Origin: Tsukamurella sp. PLM1
Lineage (GTDB): Bacteria > Actinomycetota > Actinomycetes > Mycobacteriales > Mycobacteriaceae
Length of the DNA: 64,000 nt
NCBI RefSeq assembly: GCF_023168325.1
Contig: NZ_AP025688.1
Location: forward strand, 1 to 64,000
Direction: 5' to 3'
Made by a program: the position numbers and the translations under genes
The notes under the pieces: generated by a model
What the model saw: the letters and a program-made list of their open reading frames with translations, nothing else
What the model was told of the DNA's origin: nothing
Databases searched by the model: none
Shown here: positions 41,094 through 50,497 of the stretch, one piece after another
Layout of the letters: the number at the start of each line of letters is the position of its first letter
Position numbering within the stretch: the first letter of the stretch is position 1

Positions 41094-41868
41094 CGGGTAC
41101 TCCGTTCGGTGGCCTCCGCGACGACGAGCGGGAGACGGGGCGGGTGGCGGTGCGACGAGATCGTGTGGATGTCGTTACGGGCGGCCAAGCGCCGCAGTGT
41201 CTCCCGGGTGGCGGCCTGGAGATCGGGTGCGGCCATCGAGATCCGTTCGTACTGTGCGAGCGGGAACGCGGCGGGTGCGCCCGTGCGCGGATCGCCGTAT
41301 CCGGCGTCGCCGGTGTGCAGCAGCCAGGCGTCCTCGAGCCGCACCGCCACGCCGCAGTGCCCGACGGTGTGCCCGGGGAGCGGCACGAGCACGACGTCGT
41401 CGGTGATCCAGGAGCAGCCGTTGACTCCGAGCCAGTCAGCCGTCCCTGCGTGCGGGTGCCAGCGCGGACCGTGCTCGAAGAACCGGGAGCGGTATGAGAT
41501 CCGCGCGCGGAGAGAGCCGGAACGGGAGGTCTCGAGCTCCGTTGCCGCGACGTGCACGGTGGCATCGGGGAAGTCCACGATCCCCGCCGCGTGCTCGCTG
41601 TGCAGGTGGGTGAGCACGATGCCGGTGAGGTCCTCTCGGCGCAATCCGATCGACGCGAGGCGGTACAGCAGCGAGGCCTCCGGACGGTGCGGAAGCCGCA
41701 GGAAGAAGCGCTCGAAGCCGATCCGGGACGGGTCCTCGAAGACCGAGGCCGGGAAGCCGGCGTCGACGGCGAGCACGCGGTCACCGTCGACGACGACGAG
41801 CGCGAGGGTGGGTACCTCGCCGCCTCCCGGGGGCGCAGCGGTGCTACATCGAACAGGTGGATCGTCAT
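41090..41868 (-). CDS. Metallo-beta-lactamase-fold hydrolase, second paralogue (one frame break)
   Basis: 259 aa after repair. The motif VLTHLHSEHAAGIVDFPDAT has HxHxEH instead of HxHxDH. Then come VPLPGHTVGHCGVAV and LLHTGDAGYGDPRTG. The start is MTIHLFDVAPLRP. The frame breaks near 41833 in a C5 run; one C joins it to PGGGEVPTLALVVVDG. ATG 41868 overlaps the ligase stop (ATGA); the stop overlaps DLH GTG. It is similar in layout to the gene at 39430-40217, so the two paralogues lie inside and just downstream of the operon. Lactone or thioester hydrolysis is plausible; the Glu variant makes the metal site uncertain. Confidence 0.8.
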
Positions 41869-43429
41869 CGGGAGGCCCCTTCCGCCTCGAGGCTGATGAG
41901 CAGCGCTGCGGCCGCGCGCCGGTCGACTTTGCCCGCCGCATTGCGCGGGATCGCGCCGACGAAACGGATGTCGCGGGGCTGCTCGAATCGGGACAGCGAT
42001 CCGCGCAGGTAGTCGCGGAGCGACTCCTCGGTCAGGCGGTCGGGATCCGCTTCCACGAGCGCGACGAGGCGCTGGCCGTACTGCGCGTCGGCGACGCCCA
42101 GCGCACAGGAATCCGCGACGTCCGCGTGTGCTGCGAGGGCGTTCTCGACGGCACGTGGGTAGACGTTCTCGCCGCCGCTGACGATCATGTCGTCGTCGCG
42201 GCCGGCAACGTGCAGCAGCCCGTGCCGGTCGAGATGGCCGAGGTCGCCGGTCGCGATCAGTCCGTTGACGCTGCTCTTGTCGGGGCCGCCCGTGTACCGG
42301 CCGACGGCCGGGCGCCCGCCGACGAAGATGCGCCCCGTGATTCCGGCGGGAACCGGAGCACCGTCGGGGCCGAGCACCCGGACGGTCGCCCCGCGACCGG
42401 CCTCCCGACGGTGCCCGGAGCCTGCCGCAGGTCGTCCGGGGTCGCGAGGGTGGCGAGGGCGACCTCGGAGGAGCCGTAGCCGTTGAACAGGACGTCGCCG
42501 AACCGCGCCGTGAACCGGTCCGCCAGCGCGGGGAGCAGTGCGGACCCACCGCTCAGGACGACGGGCGGAACCCGCTCGCCGGGAGCGCTGTCGAGGATGC
42601 GGGCGAGCATGGCGGGGACCACCATGAGTGCGTCGGCGGCGTGCGCGGCGGCCCGCTGCAGGGCGGCGGCGGGTTCGAAGCGCGACTGCGTGATCACCGT
42701 GCCGCCAAGGCCCAGGGTGAGGGCGAGGGCCGCGAGGCCGAAGGCGTGGAAGAAGGGTACGGCCACCGCGGTGCGGTAGCCGATGTGCGCGCCGGTGCGG
42801 GCGATGACGCTCGCGGTCATCCCGAGCAGGGTCGACGGTGCCGGATCGCGCGGCACGCCGCGCGGCGTGCCCGTGGTCCCAGAAGTCAACAGGATGAGCC
42901 GGCCCTCGCGAGGTGCGGGTTCGACGGTGCCCCAGCGATCGCGGAGGGCGGCGGAGGCGATCGTGGTCTGCGGGATTCCGCTGAGAACTCCGGTGAACTC
43001 CGCGTCGGCGATCACGAGCCGGACGTCGTGGCCCTCGAGGGACGCGGCGAGCGCGCGGCCGCGGAAGTCGGTGTTGAGGAGGAGCACGTCCGCACCGAGC
43101 GATGCCGTCGCGAGCAGCGAGACCACGAAGCGACGGCTGTTGCGGCACAGGATACCGACGGTCCCGCCGGGGCCGACGCCGTGCGTCCGGTGCAGTGCGG
43201 TGGCCGCTGCGCCGACCTCTTCGAGGAGGTCTTCGTAGGTGAGCACACCCTCGTCGTCGACGAGTGCGACGCGGGCCGGTGTGCGCGCCGCGGCCACGCG
43301 CAGCAGCGTGACGAATCCCGGCGAGCCGGCGCCGATCCCGCGCACGATCGCGGGCCACCGCCGGGGCGCCGGCGGGATCAGGACACCCGATCCGAGGAGC
43401 GCGCGGGCGATCTCGGGGACGGCGCTCAT
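41865..43429 (-). CDS. AMP-forming acyl-CoA synthetase (one frame break)
   Basis: 521 aa after repair, ANL superfamily. Motifs: LTSGTTGTPRGVPR (P-loop), FFHAFGLAALALTLG, FNGYGSSEVALATLA, NGLIATGDLGHLD, GRDDDMIVSGGENVYP, and NAAGKVDRR with the catalytic Lys. It activates a carboxylic acid to its CoA thioester. The frame breaks near 42395 (VGRPVAG/ATVRVLGPDG); one G restores it. ATG 43429 overlaps the SDR stop and the stop overlaps the next ATG. FadD13 of the mymA operon is a reasonable analogue, but chain length and substrate cannot be told. Confidence 0.9.
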
Positions 43430-44310
43430 CGCAGCACCTCCGCGTTCGCGCGGGCGGACGGCGAGTCCTCCCCGAACCGGAAGGCCAGCGTGTACGCGGC
43501 GGAGAAGGCGCCGCCGGCGACGGTGGAGGCGACGTCCAGCGGCCACGACCACCACGGGGCGAGCGAGCGCGGACCGTCGACCACGGCGGCGGCCACGATC
43601 TGCGCGGCATGCGCCGGGTCCAGGCCGGGGAGCCGGCGCATGCTGGGTGTGGGCGCGCTCATGCGGGTGTGGATCAGCGCCATGTAGATCGACGTCGCGC
43701 TGATGTTGCGGGCCCGCAGTTCCGGTGTGACGCTGCGGAACCAGACGTCGAAGGCGCCCTTCGACGCCTGGTATGCGCCCCACCGCGGCCCGGGGTGCAT
43801 GCGGACGCCCACCGTCGAGATGTTGACGATGCGGCCGCCGCCGGCGTCGGTCATGGCGGGGACGAGGCGCAGGAGCAGGCGGACGGGGCCGAGGTAGTTG
43901 ATGTCGACGGTGCGCTCGAAGTCCTGCGGCCGGTCGAGCTGCAGGGTGAGCGAGCGGCGGATCGACTTGCCCGCGTTGTTGATCACGATGTCGGGCGCGC
44001 CGTGTCGGCCGACGATCGCGGTCGCGAGGTCCTCGACCGCGCGCGGATCCGTGAGATCGGCGGAGAGGACGTGGGCGGTGCCGCCCGCCGCCCGGATCCG
44101 CGCGGCGACCTCCTCGAGCCTGTCGGCGGTGCGCGCGACGAGCAGGACGGTGGCGCCGGCGGCGGCGAAGAGCTCGGCGGTGGCGGCGCCGAGCCCGAAC
44201 GAGGCGCCGGTGACCAGGACCGTGCGCCCGGCCACGGCCTGGGCGAGACGATGCGGATCGGTCTCCCGGCGTGGGCTGGACAGGCGTCCGAGGAGCGAGG
44301 GCGCGGCCAT
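43426..44310 (-). CDS. Short-chain dehydrogenase/reductase
   Basis: 294 aa, intact. The NAD(P)-binding motif TVLVTGASFGLGAATAELF, LSADLTD, VINNAGKSIRRSL, the catalytic Ser region IVNISTVGVRM and YQASKGAFDVWF (YxxxK) are all present. A hydrophobic C-terminal stretch (SWPLDVASTVAGGAFSAAYT) could associate with membranes. First gene of the leftward operon. ATG 44310 follows GGAGCC and lies only 14 bp from the TGAAC-N3-GTTCA operator pair, so repression at this promoter is likely. Arg/Asp usage in the cofactor loop (VARTADRL) suggests NADP. Confidence 0.92.
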   Translation of the reverse strand: MAAPSLLGRLSSPRRETDPHRLAQAVAGRTVLVTGASFGLGAATAELFAAAGATVLLVARTADRLEEVAARIRAAGGTAHVLSADLTDPRAVEDLATAIVGRHGAPDIVINNAGKSIRRSLTLQLDRPQDFERTVDINYLGPVRLLLRLVPAMTDAGGGRIVNISTVGVRMHPGPRWGAYQASKGAFDVWFRSVTPELRARNISATSIYMALIHTRMSAPTPSMRRLPGLDPAHAAQIVAAAVVDGPRSLAPWWSWPLDVASTVAGGAFSAAYTLAFRFGEDSPSARANAEVLR

Positions 44311-44323
44311 CGCGGCTCCAATC

Positions 44324-44353
44324 TGAACAAGGTTCATTAATGAACAAGGTTCA
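44324..44353. promoter_or_regulatory. Tandem operators TGAACAAGGTTCA x2
   Basis: Two identical palindromes at 44324-44336 and 44341-44353, centres 17 bp apart, separated by TTAA. A third, TGAACAATGTTCA, is at 40243-40255. They lie between the SDR gene (-) and the AI-2E-type gene (+). The TetR encoded at 45885-46511 is the nearest candidate binder. Confidence 0.7.
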
Positions 44354-44538
44354 GAATGCCGCGCGGCCAGGCGTCTGTCAAGGATCCGATGTGATCGAGA
44401 GGCACACCCCGGAACGCGGCGGCGCGGACGAGTCCGCGCCGGTTCAGCGCCGCCGTCAGCCGCCACCTGCATCGATACCCGATTCCGGCGGTGTCGTCCG
44501 GTATCGTTCCGCTTCGGTACCGAGTGAAGGGCAGCGCC

Positions 44539-45667
44539 ATGTCGACCCCGAGACCGCGCGAACCGGGGAGCACCCGACAGCGTCGCTCCTGCGCCGGGCC
44601 GGGGCGGCCAGCTGGTACCTGGTGGGCATCGTCGTGCTGGCGGCCATCGCCGCAGCGGCCGTCAGCGCGATCAGCGGAATCCTCGTGCCGCTGGTGATCG
44701 CGGTCATCCTCGGAATCGTTCTCGAACCCGTCTCGCAGGCCCTACGGCGCCGGGGCGTCCCCGCCACCATCGCCACGGTGCTCACGTTGTCAGGCGCGGT
44801 CGCGCTCGGCGCGGGTACCGTCGCCGTCCTGGTCCGCGGGTTCGTGGGCCAGCTGCCGGAGATCCACCGTCAGCTGCGCAGCGGGTGGGACGCCTTCGTC
44901 GTGTGGGCACGCGAGCTGGACCTGGACTCGCAGTGGCTCGAGCACGTGCGCGCCGCCGTCGAGCAGCACATCGGTCCACTCGGACAGGGCGCGCTCGGCG
45001 TGGTGACCAGCACGTTCTACGGTGCCGTGTCCCTGGTCATCGGCATGTTCTTCGCCCTCTTCTTCCTGTTCTTCGTGCTCCGCGACGGACATGCCTTCCC
45101 GGGTTGGCTGGCCCGCAGCACCGCGCTCGCCGAGAACGAGGTCGACGAGGTGGTGGCGCTCTCGCGTGTGTCGGTACTCGGATACTTCCGCGGCACGGCG
45201 ATCACCGCGGTGATGACCGCGCCGATCTTCATGGTGCCGCTCCTGCTGCTGCGGGTACCGCTGGCGGTGCCGATCTTCGTCCTCTACTTCTTCCTGTCCT
45301 TCGTCCCGTTCGTCGGTGCGTGGATCACGGGCGTATTCGCCGTGCTCATCGCGTTCGGGTCAGGCGGCCCCACCGCGGCCCTGGTCATCGGCATCACCTT
45401 CGTGATCTCCAACGGCACGATCCAGAGCGCGGTCAGCTCTGGGCCCTGGGCTCCTCGCTCCGCCTGCACCCCGTCTCGGTGCTGCTGGCGACGATGATCG
45501 GCGGCACGGTCGCAGGCCTGCTCGGCATGGTGCTCGGTGCGCCCGTCCTCGCCGCGGTCCTGAAATCGGTGGCGGCGGTGCGGTGCTCGCGCACCGTCGG
45601 GCGGCCCGACGGTACCGTCGGGCCCGCCGGCACGGAGGGCACCGTCGCCGCGGGTGACGGGGCCTGA
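44539..45667 (+). CDS. AI-2E-family permease (two frame breaks)
   Basis: About 376 aa after repair, with 7-8 membrane segments. Typical segments are AVSAISGILVPLVIAVILGI, LEPVSQALRRRGVPATIATV, FALFFLFFVLRDGHAFPGWL, PLAVPIFVLYFFLSFVPFVG and the family end SSWALGSSLRLHPVSVLLAT then MIGGTVAGLLGMVLGAPVLA. Breaks lie near 44575 (one G) and 45440 (one C). ATG 44539 (MSTPRPREPG) has GAAGGG upstream. The family includes AI-2 exporters and Na+/H+ antiporters, so the substrate is open. It is divergent from the SDR operon across the operator pair. Confidence 0.82.
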
Positions 45668-45673
45668 CCACGG

Positions 45674-45888
45674 TCAGGGCACCAGGAACCAGGCGGCGGA
45701 GTACCGGCCGGCCGCGCTGCGCCCGCCCAGCGCGAGAGCTATCGGCGGCAGGGACGTCCGGTGCCCGTAGGCCGGAACCCGGTCCGCGACCTCTGCGCGG
45801 CCCACGGCGTTGCGGTAACGCGCGTACTCGGTAACAGCCCGATCAGGGCGATCACCGCCGACCACAGCAGCCTGCGGAGCCGGCTCAC
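45674..45888 (-). CDS. Small hypothetical protein coupled to TetR (one frame break)
   Basis: 71 aa after adding one G near 45835. An N-terminal hydrophobic segment (LRRLLWSAVIALIG) joins VTEYARYRNAVGRAEVADRV and ends GRSAAGRYSAAWFLVP. GTG 45888 overlaps the TetR stop (GTGA), so it is co-translated with the regulator. It is convergent with the AI-2E gene, 6 bp away. Not recognised. As sequenced, the first frame stops early. Confidence 0.45.
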
Positions 45889-46511
45889 GTGCCCGGACCG
45901 CGCTCGACCCCGAGGTCGCGGCCCAGCAGGTCGGCCGCGAAGGCGACCGCTTCGTCCCAGCCGACCCCGAGGAAGTCCTTCCGCGCGGTGCTGTAATGGT
46001 TGGCGAGGCCGGTCACCGTCGACCAGAGGACCGCCATGGCCGGCCGGACGTCACCGGCGTAGCCCGACCGGGCGAGGGCCTCGCCCAGCATCGTCACCAG
46101 GCGGCCCGTGGCGTCGCGCAGCTGCTGCTCGACCGCGGGCTCCAGCGCCGCCGCATCCTGGACCAGGGACAGTGCGTCGAACTGGCGACCGAACACCGGG
46201 TAGTCGGCGCGGTACGCGTTCGCCACCGCGGTGAACGCCTCCGCGAAGTCGGCGGCTCCCTCGATCTGCGGGCGCAGCCGCGCGGTCATCCGGGTGACGT
46301 GGTCGGCGAACAGCCCGATGAACAGGGTCTCCTTGTTCGCGAAGTAGGTGTAGACGGCGCCGAGGGAGATCCCGGCCCCGTCCGCCACGTCCCGCATGCG
46401 CAGCGCGTTGTAACCGCCCGCGCGGAGCAGGCGCTCGCCGGACCGCATGATGTCGATCCGGCGCTGATCGCGGTCGCCCCACTGGGTGGCCGGCTTTCGG
46501 TCGGTGCTCAC
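45885..46511 (-). CDS. TetR-family regulator
   Basis: 208 aa. HTH at residues ~18-65: RIDIMRSGERLLRAGGYNAL, MRDVADGAGISLGAVYTYFA, NKETLFIGLFADH. An all-helical ligand domain follows. GTG 46511 (VSTDRKPATQWGDR) has GAAAGGA 12 bases upstream; the longer open frame to 46577 lacks conservation. It is the best candidate to bind TGAAC-N3-GTTCA sites at 40243 and 44324-44353, though such a site is not seen before its own gene. An IS110-type element lies directly upstream and may have displaced its native promoter. Confidence 0.88.
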   Translation of the reverse strand: MSTDRKPATQWGDRDQRRIDIMRSGERLLRAGGYNALRMRDVADGAGISLGAVYTYFANKETLFIGLFADHVTRMTARLRPQIEGAADFAEAFTAVANAYRADYPVFGRQFDALSLVQDAAALEPAVEQQLRDATGRLVTMLGEALARSGYAGDVRPAMAVLWSTVTGLANHYSTARKDFLGVGWDEAVAFAADLLGRDLGVERGPGT

Positions 46512-46559
46512 TAGGGCACGATCCTTTCTGCAGCCATGTTCGGTATGGTTGTGATCTCT

Positions 46560-46747
46560 CGGTTCCGGCGGGTGCACGGCCTATCGTGCATGCCCTTCGA
46601 GGGCCAGTGTGAGTACTGCCGGCTCCGCCGGGCCGGGAGCCGCGGACCGGCATCAGGAACACGCCCCGTAGAGGGCCGATTAGTGAGCTTCCGGCAGCGT
46701 CTCCCCACTCCGAGCAGATCTCGTGATGACGTGCGAGGGAGAGTTGT
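46560..46747 (+). ncRNA. Candidate bridge RNA region of the IS110-type element
   Basis: The non-coding left part of IS110 elements is known to encode a bridge RNA that pairs with target and donor. Here the sequence folds into at least two strong stems: TGCACG/CGTGCA around GGCCTAT (46574-46591) and GGCTCC/GGGAGCC around GCCGGGCC (about 46622-46642). Loops are available for guide pairing. The boundaries are not known; this is based on position and stems. Confidence 0.45.
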
Positions 46748-47946
46748 ATGTTCGTCGGCTGGGACTGGGGCAACACAGCCCATGACATGACTGTTATCGA
46801 CGACAACGGCGTCAAGGTGCATCGTTCGGCGGTACCGCATTCCGAGGCTGGGATCTCCGCTGCGATCGCCCGGTTGGCCGAGGTCGGTGACCCTGCGGAT
46901 CTTCCGGTGGCGATCGAGACCACCCGCGGTCTGGTCGTTGACCGATTGACTGCGGCGGGTCATCCGGTGATTCCGGTGCATCCCAACGCTTTCCATGCCG
47001 CTCGCCCGCGGTGGGGTGCTGCACGGGCGAAGACCGACCCGGGGGATTCGTTCAAGCTCGCCGACTACGCCCGCACCGACGGGCACCGCCTGGCCAGGTT
47101 GCGACCCACCCGACCGGCAACCTTGGAGCTGCAAGCCCTGACGCGTGCTCGTGGCGATCAGCTGGAGCTGCGGATCGCGGCGGTCAACCAGCTCGCGGCC
47201 CTGCTCGATCAGTACTGGCCCGGCGGCAAAACCGTGTTCGCCGCTCTGCACTCGGCGATCGCCCTGGCGTTCCTCACCCGCTACCCGACCGCCGCCTCCG
47301 CGGCGAAGCTCACCGCCAAGCAACTCGAATCGTTCTGCGCCAAGCACGGCTACAGCGGACGCCGTCCCGGCGCTGAGCTGCTCGCTCGCCTGCGGACGGC
47401 ACCGACACCGGTCGGCATCATCGGCGACGAGGTCATCGGGCAGGTGATTACCGCCCAGGTCAATGTCGTCCGAGCGCTGCAAGCCAGCATCGACGAGCTC
47501 GACAAGGCTATCGCAGGAAAGTTGCGCAGCACCCCTATGCGGCTGTGCTTGCAGATCTTCCGCGCATCGGCACGCTGAATCTCGCGCAGGTCATCGGCGA
47601 GGTCGGACCGATCCTCGAACGCGCCACCAGCTTCGACCAACTCGCCGCAGAGACCGGCATCGCGCCGATCACCCGCGCCTCCGGCAAAAGCCACGTCGTC
47701 GGGTTCCGGCACGCCACCAACCGGCGCGCCCGCCAAGCCCTGCACACCTGGTTCGACAACAGCCGCCACGGCGACCCCTGGGCCCGGCAACGCTACGCCG
47801 ACGCCCGCGCCCGCGGGCAGCGTCACCCACACGCCCTGCGCACCCTCGGACGGTCCTGGCTGCGCATCATCTGGGCATGCTGGCAGACCCGGACGGCCTA
47901 CGACCCCCAGCACCGAACCGCCCGAAATGCACCAATCGCGGCGTAG
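46748..47946 (+). CDS. IS110-family transposase (one frame break)
   Basis: 399 aa after repair. The N-terminal DEDD (RuvC-like) domain shows MFVGWDWGNTAHDMTVIDD, LPVAIETTRGLVVDRL and ARAKTDPGDSFKLADYARTD. The C-terminal IS116/IS110/IS902 domain shows LPRIGTLNLAQVIGEVG, ETGIAPITRASGKSHVVGFR and HATNRRARQALHTWFDNS, with the catalytic Ser region. The frame breaks near 47527 (GKL/AQHPYAAVLADLP); one G restores it, so the gene may be intact in the cell. ATG 46748 follows GGGAGAG. Guided by the upstream RNA if the bridge model holds. Confidence 0.88.
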
Positions 47947-48116
47947 GGGTTGACTCAGGAATCTCACACCTCGATCTTGCCTGCAATCGCAGCGTCGTAC
48001 CTCATCGGATCGCGATGGCGGGGGCGAGCGCGCGGTCCGCCTCCCGTAGACGGCGACGACCCGGCGCCGGGCGTCCGCCCGCACGACCCGGTTGGTGGTG
48101 AGCCGTGGACCGCCTG

Positions 48117-49583
48117 TCAGCCGCGGGTCGCTGTGCTGCGCACGTGGAAGTCCGCGTCGTCCGGAGCGGCGAGCATGCGATCCATCGTCGCGCGGTCGAA
48201 GGGCCACAGGTCGATTCCGCCGCCCTCGGTCAGGTACCAGGAGTTGCAGCCGGTGTTCCACACCGTGGGGCCCATGGCCTCGGCGACCTGCCGGTTGAAT
48301 TCGGCCGTGGCCTCCTCGGTCACCTCCACCCGGTCGATCTCGCCGCGGCGGAACCGGTCCAGCCACTGTGCGATGTACTTCGCGGTGAGGTCGGCCGAGT
48401 ACTGCAGCGAGATCGAGCCCGTCGGAGAGTTGGGGCCCAGCACCGTGAACAGGTTGGGTAAGCCGGGGATCGCGGTCATCCGGTACGCCCGCGGACCGTC
48501 GGCCCATGCGGCGTCGAGGGTGATGCCGTCGCGCCCCGTGACCCGCATCGGCCGCATGTAGTCGTGCGCGCGGAAGCCGGTGGCGAGCACCAGCAGGTCC
48601 GCCTCGTGGAGCGCGCCGTCGGCGGTGCGGACGCCGGCCGGTTCGACCCGGCTGATGCCCTCGGTGACGAGGGAGGCGTTGCGCGCCTTGACGGCCCGGT
48701 AGTAGCTGCCGGAGACGACCTGCCGCTTGCACAGCGGCTCGTCGTCGGGGCGCAGGCCCTCGCGCAGCGGCTCCGGCACCTGGGCGCGGAGCGAGAGCCG
48801 GGCGTACGCCTGCACCGCGCGGCGCCGCCACGACGGCGTGGTCACCACGTCGGCCAGGATCCCGGAGGCCCACAGCAGCGCCCGGTGGGTCTGATCCAGC
48901 AGCCCCGGAACGCGTTTGAACGCCTCGGAGACGAGGCCCAGCTGGGGCAGCCACATCGGCGCCCACAGCACCCACTGCGGTGAGCGGACGAAGTGCGTGA
49001 GGTGGGCCGCCTTCGGCTGCAGCGCCGAAACTACCTGCACGCCCGTCGATCCCGTACCGATGACCGCGATCCGGCGGCCGTCGGTGACCAGCGAATCGTC
49101 CCAGCGGGCGGTGTGCACCACGTCGCCGTCGAAATCCGCGAGGCCCTCGATGTCCGGGATCGACGGGTTGTGCAGGACGCCCGTCGCGCACACCACGAAG
49201 TCCGCCACCATAGTCTCGCCGGTGTTCAGGGTGAGCGTCCACGTGCCGGAGACGTCGTCGAACTCCGCGGCGAGCACCTCGGTGTCGCAGCGGATCCGGT
49301 CGCGCAGGCCCAGCCGGTCGACAACGTCGCGGTGGTACTGCTGGATCTGCGGTCCGGTGGCCCACACCCGCTCCCAGTCGGCCTTCGGGGCGAACGCGAA
49401 CTGATAGATCTGCGATGGGACGTCGCAGGTGAGGCCCGGATAGTGGTTCCAGTACCAGACCCCGCCCACGTCGGAGCCCTTCTCCAGGACCACCCAGTCG
49501 GTGAAGCCGTTCTGCTGCAGGACGTGTGCGGTCGAGATGCCGGCCACGCCGGCCCCGATCACGACGACGCGGGGTTCGCTCAT
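48117..49583 (-). CDS. Baeyer-Villiger-type flavin monooxygenase
   Basis: 488 aa, intact. FAD motif VVVIGAGVAGISTAHVL, then DVGGVWYWNHYPGLTCDVPS. The BVMO fingerprint is FDGDVVHTARWDD (FxGxxxHxxxW), the NADPH Rossmann motif is RIAVIGTGSTGVQVV, and the second GxG region is LLVLATGFRAHDYM. It oxidises ketones to esters or lactones, or heteroatoms. ATG 49583. The upstream patatin gene's stop overlaps it (ATGA). The set BVMO-esterase-SDR resembles the mymA operon of mycobacteria. A truncated paralogue is at 40253-40372. Confidence 0.93.
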   Translation of the reverse strand: MSEPRVVVIGAGVAGISTAHVLQQNGFTDWVVLEKGSDVGGVWYWNHYPGLTCDVPSQIYQFAFAPKADWERVWATGPQIQQYHRDVVDRLGLRDRIRCDTEVLAAEFDDVSGTWTLTLNTGETMVADFVVCATGVLHNPSIPDIEGLADFDGDVVHTARWDDSLVTDGRRIAVIGTGSTGVQVVSALQPKAAHLTHFVRSPQWVLWAPMWLPQLGLVSEAFKRVPGLLDQTHRALLWASGILADVVTTPSWRRRAVQAYARLSLRAQVPEPLREGLRPDDEPLCKRQVVSGSYYRAVKARNASLVTEGISRVEPAGVRTADGALHEADLLVLATGFRAHDYMRPMRVTGRDGITLDAAWADGPRAYRMTAIPGLPNLFTVLGPNSPTGSISLQYSADLTAKYIAQWLDRFRRGEIDRVEVTEEATAEFNRQVAEAMGPTVWNTGCNSWYLTEGGGIDLWPFDRATMDRMLAAPDDADFHVRSTATRG

Positions 49584-50497
49584 CGGGCCTCCTCGAGTCC
49601 GCGGCGCACGGCCGCCGGTGCGGTGCGGCGGGCCGAGGCGAACGCCGTCGCGCGATGCCCGCGGGCCATGAAGTTCGGTCCCAGCCCGGCCAGGTCGGTA
49701 CCGTCGGGCGCGATGACGGTGACCTTCTGCCCCCGGGCCCGCGCGACGGCGACCTCGTCCCAGAACACATGCGACATCGGTCTTCTCAGCGCGCCGTACT
49801 CGATCAGGCCGCCGATGCCGGGGCCGCGAACGCCGGGCGCCGAAGCCATGGAGACGACGGCGACGATCTCGTCGGCGTCCTGGGGCGCGATCAGGTCGAC
49901 CGACGCGGTGGAGGCGGCGCCCCCGTCCACGAACGTGCGACCGTCGATCTGCACCGGAGGCATCCACGCGGGGATCGCCCAGGACGCCCGCAGCGCCTCC
50001 GCCGCAGTCGCTTCCGGGGTGCCCGGCGCGCCGAACGCGACGCGCTCGCCCGTGGCGGGCTCGTAGGCCACGAGACGGACGCCCGGCGGCACCGGCGCGC
50101 CGGGACCGACGGCGGCCTCCGCCAGCTCCGTCAGCCAGGTGGCATCGCCCCGGCCGCGGGGCGCAATGCCGGTGAGCGGGGCGTGCCCGCCGCGGCGGGT
50201 CCACAGGGTGGACGGGTCCGCGGGCGGGGAGAACGGGATGCGCGGCAGCGACGCCGGCGTGGCCGCGAGGTGGCGCGAGAGCGCGGGGTGTTCCGACCTG
50301 CCCTCCTGCATCGCCACCAGATCCGGTACCGAGAACTTCTGCAGCGCGGTGATGATCTCGGACCCGGCGGAGGTGCCCTGCAGTAGGTCGAAGTCGCGGA
50401 CGTCGATGCCGAGCCGATCCTCGAGGGCGGCCAGGGCCGCGATCGTCCAGGCGCCGCCGATGGTTCCGCCGCAGCCGATGACCAGCGCGCGCGTCAC
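49580..50497 (-). CDS. Patatin-like phospholipase/esterase
   Basis: 305 aa. Patatin dyad: the Gly-rich oxyanion segment VIGCGGTIGGAWTIAAL, the Ser nucleophile in LLQGTSAGSEIITAL (GxSxG) and the Asp in FVDGGAASTASVDLI (DGG). It hydrolyses acyl esters, possibly the BVMO product. GTG 50497 overlaps the SDR stop (GTGA) and the stop overlaps BVMO ATG, so the three genes are translationally coupled. No signal peptide is seen, so it acts in the cytoplasm. The frame is intact. Confidence 0.9.
   Translation of the reverse strand: MTRALVIGCGGTIGGAWTIAALAALEDRLGIDVRDFDLLQGTSAGSEIITALQKFSVPDLVAMQEGRSEHPALSRHLAATPASLPRIPFSPPADPSTLWTRRGGHAPLTGIAPRGRGDATWLTELAEAAVGPGAPVPPGVRLVAYEPATGERVAFGAPGTPEATAAEALRASWAIPAWMPPVQIDGRTFVDGGAASTASVDLIAPQDADEIVAVVSMASAPGVRGPGIGGLIEYGALRRPMSHVFWDEVAVARARGQKVTVIAPDGTDLAGLGPNFMARGHRATAFASARRTAPAAVRRGLEEAR

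Larger units (their letters stand above)
46512..47980 (+). mobile_element. IS110-family insertion element (ends approximate)
   Basis: A single DEDD transposase gene is flanked on its left by about 235 bases of structured non-coding DNA and on the right by a few tens of bases. IS110 elements lack terminal inverted repeats and target duplications, so exact ends cannot be set by eye. The element lies between a TetR gene and the BVMO operon. The GCACCGTCG 9-mer is absent from it. Confidence 0.75.
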
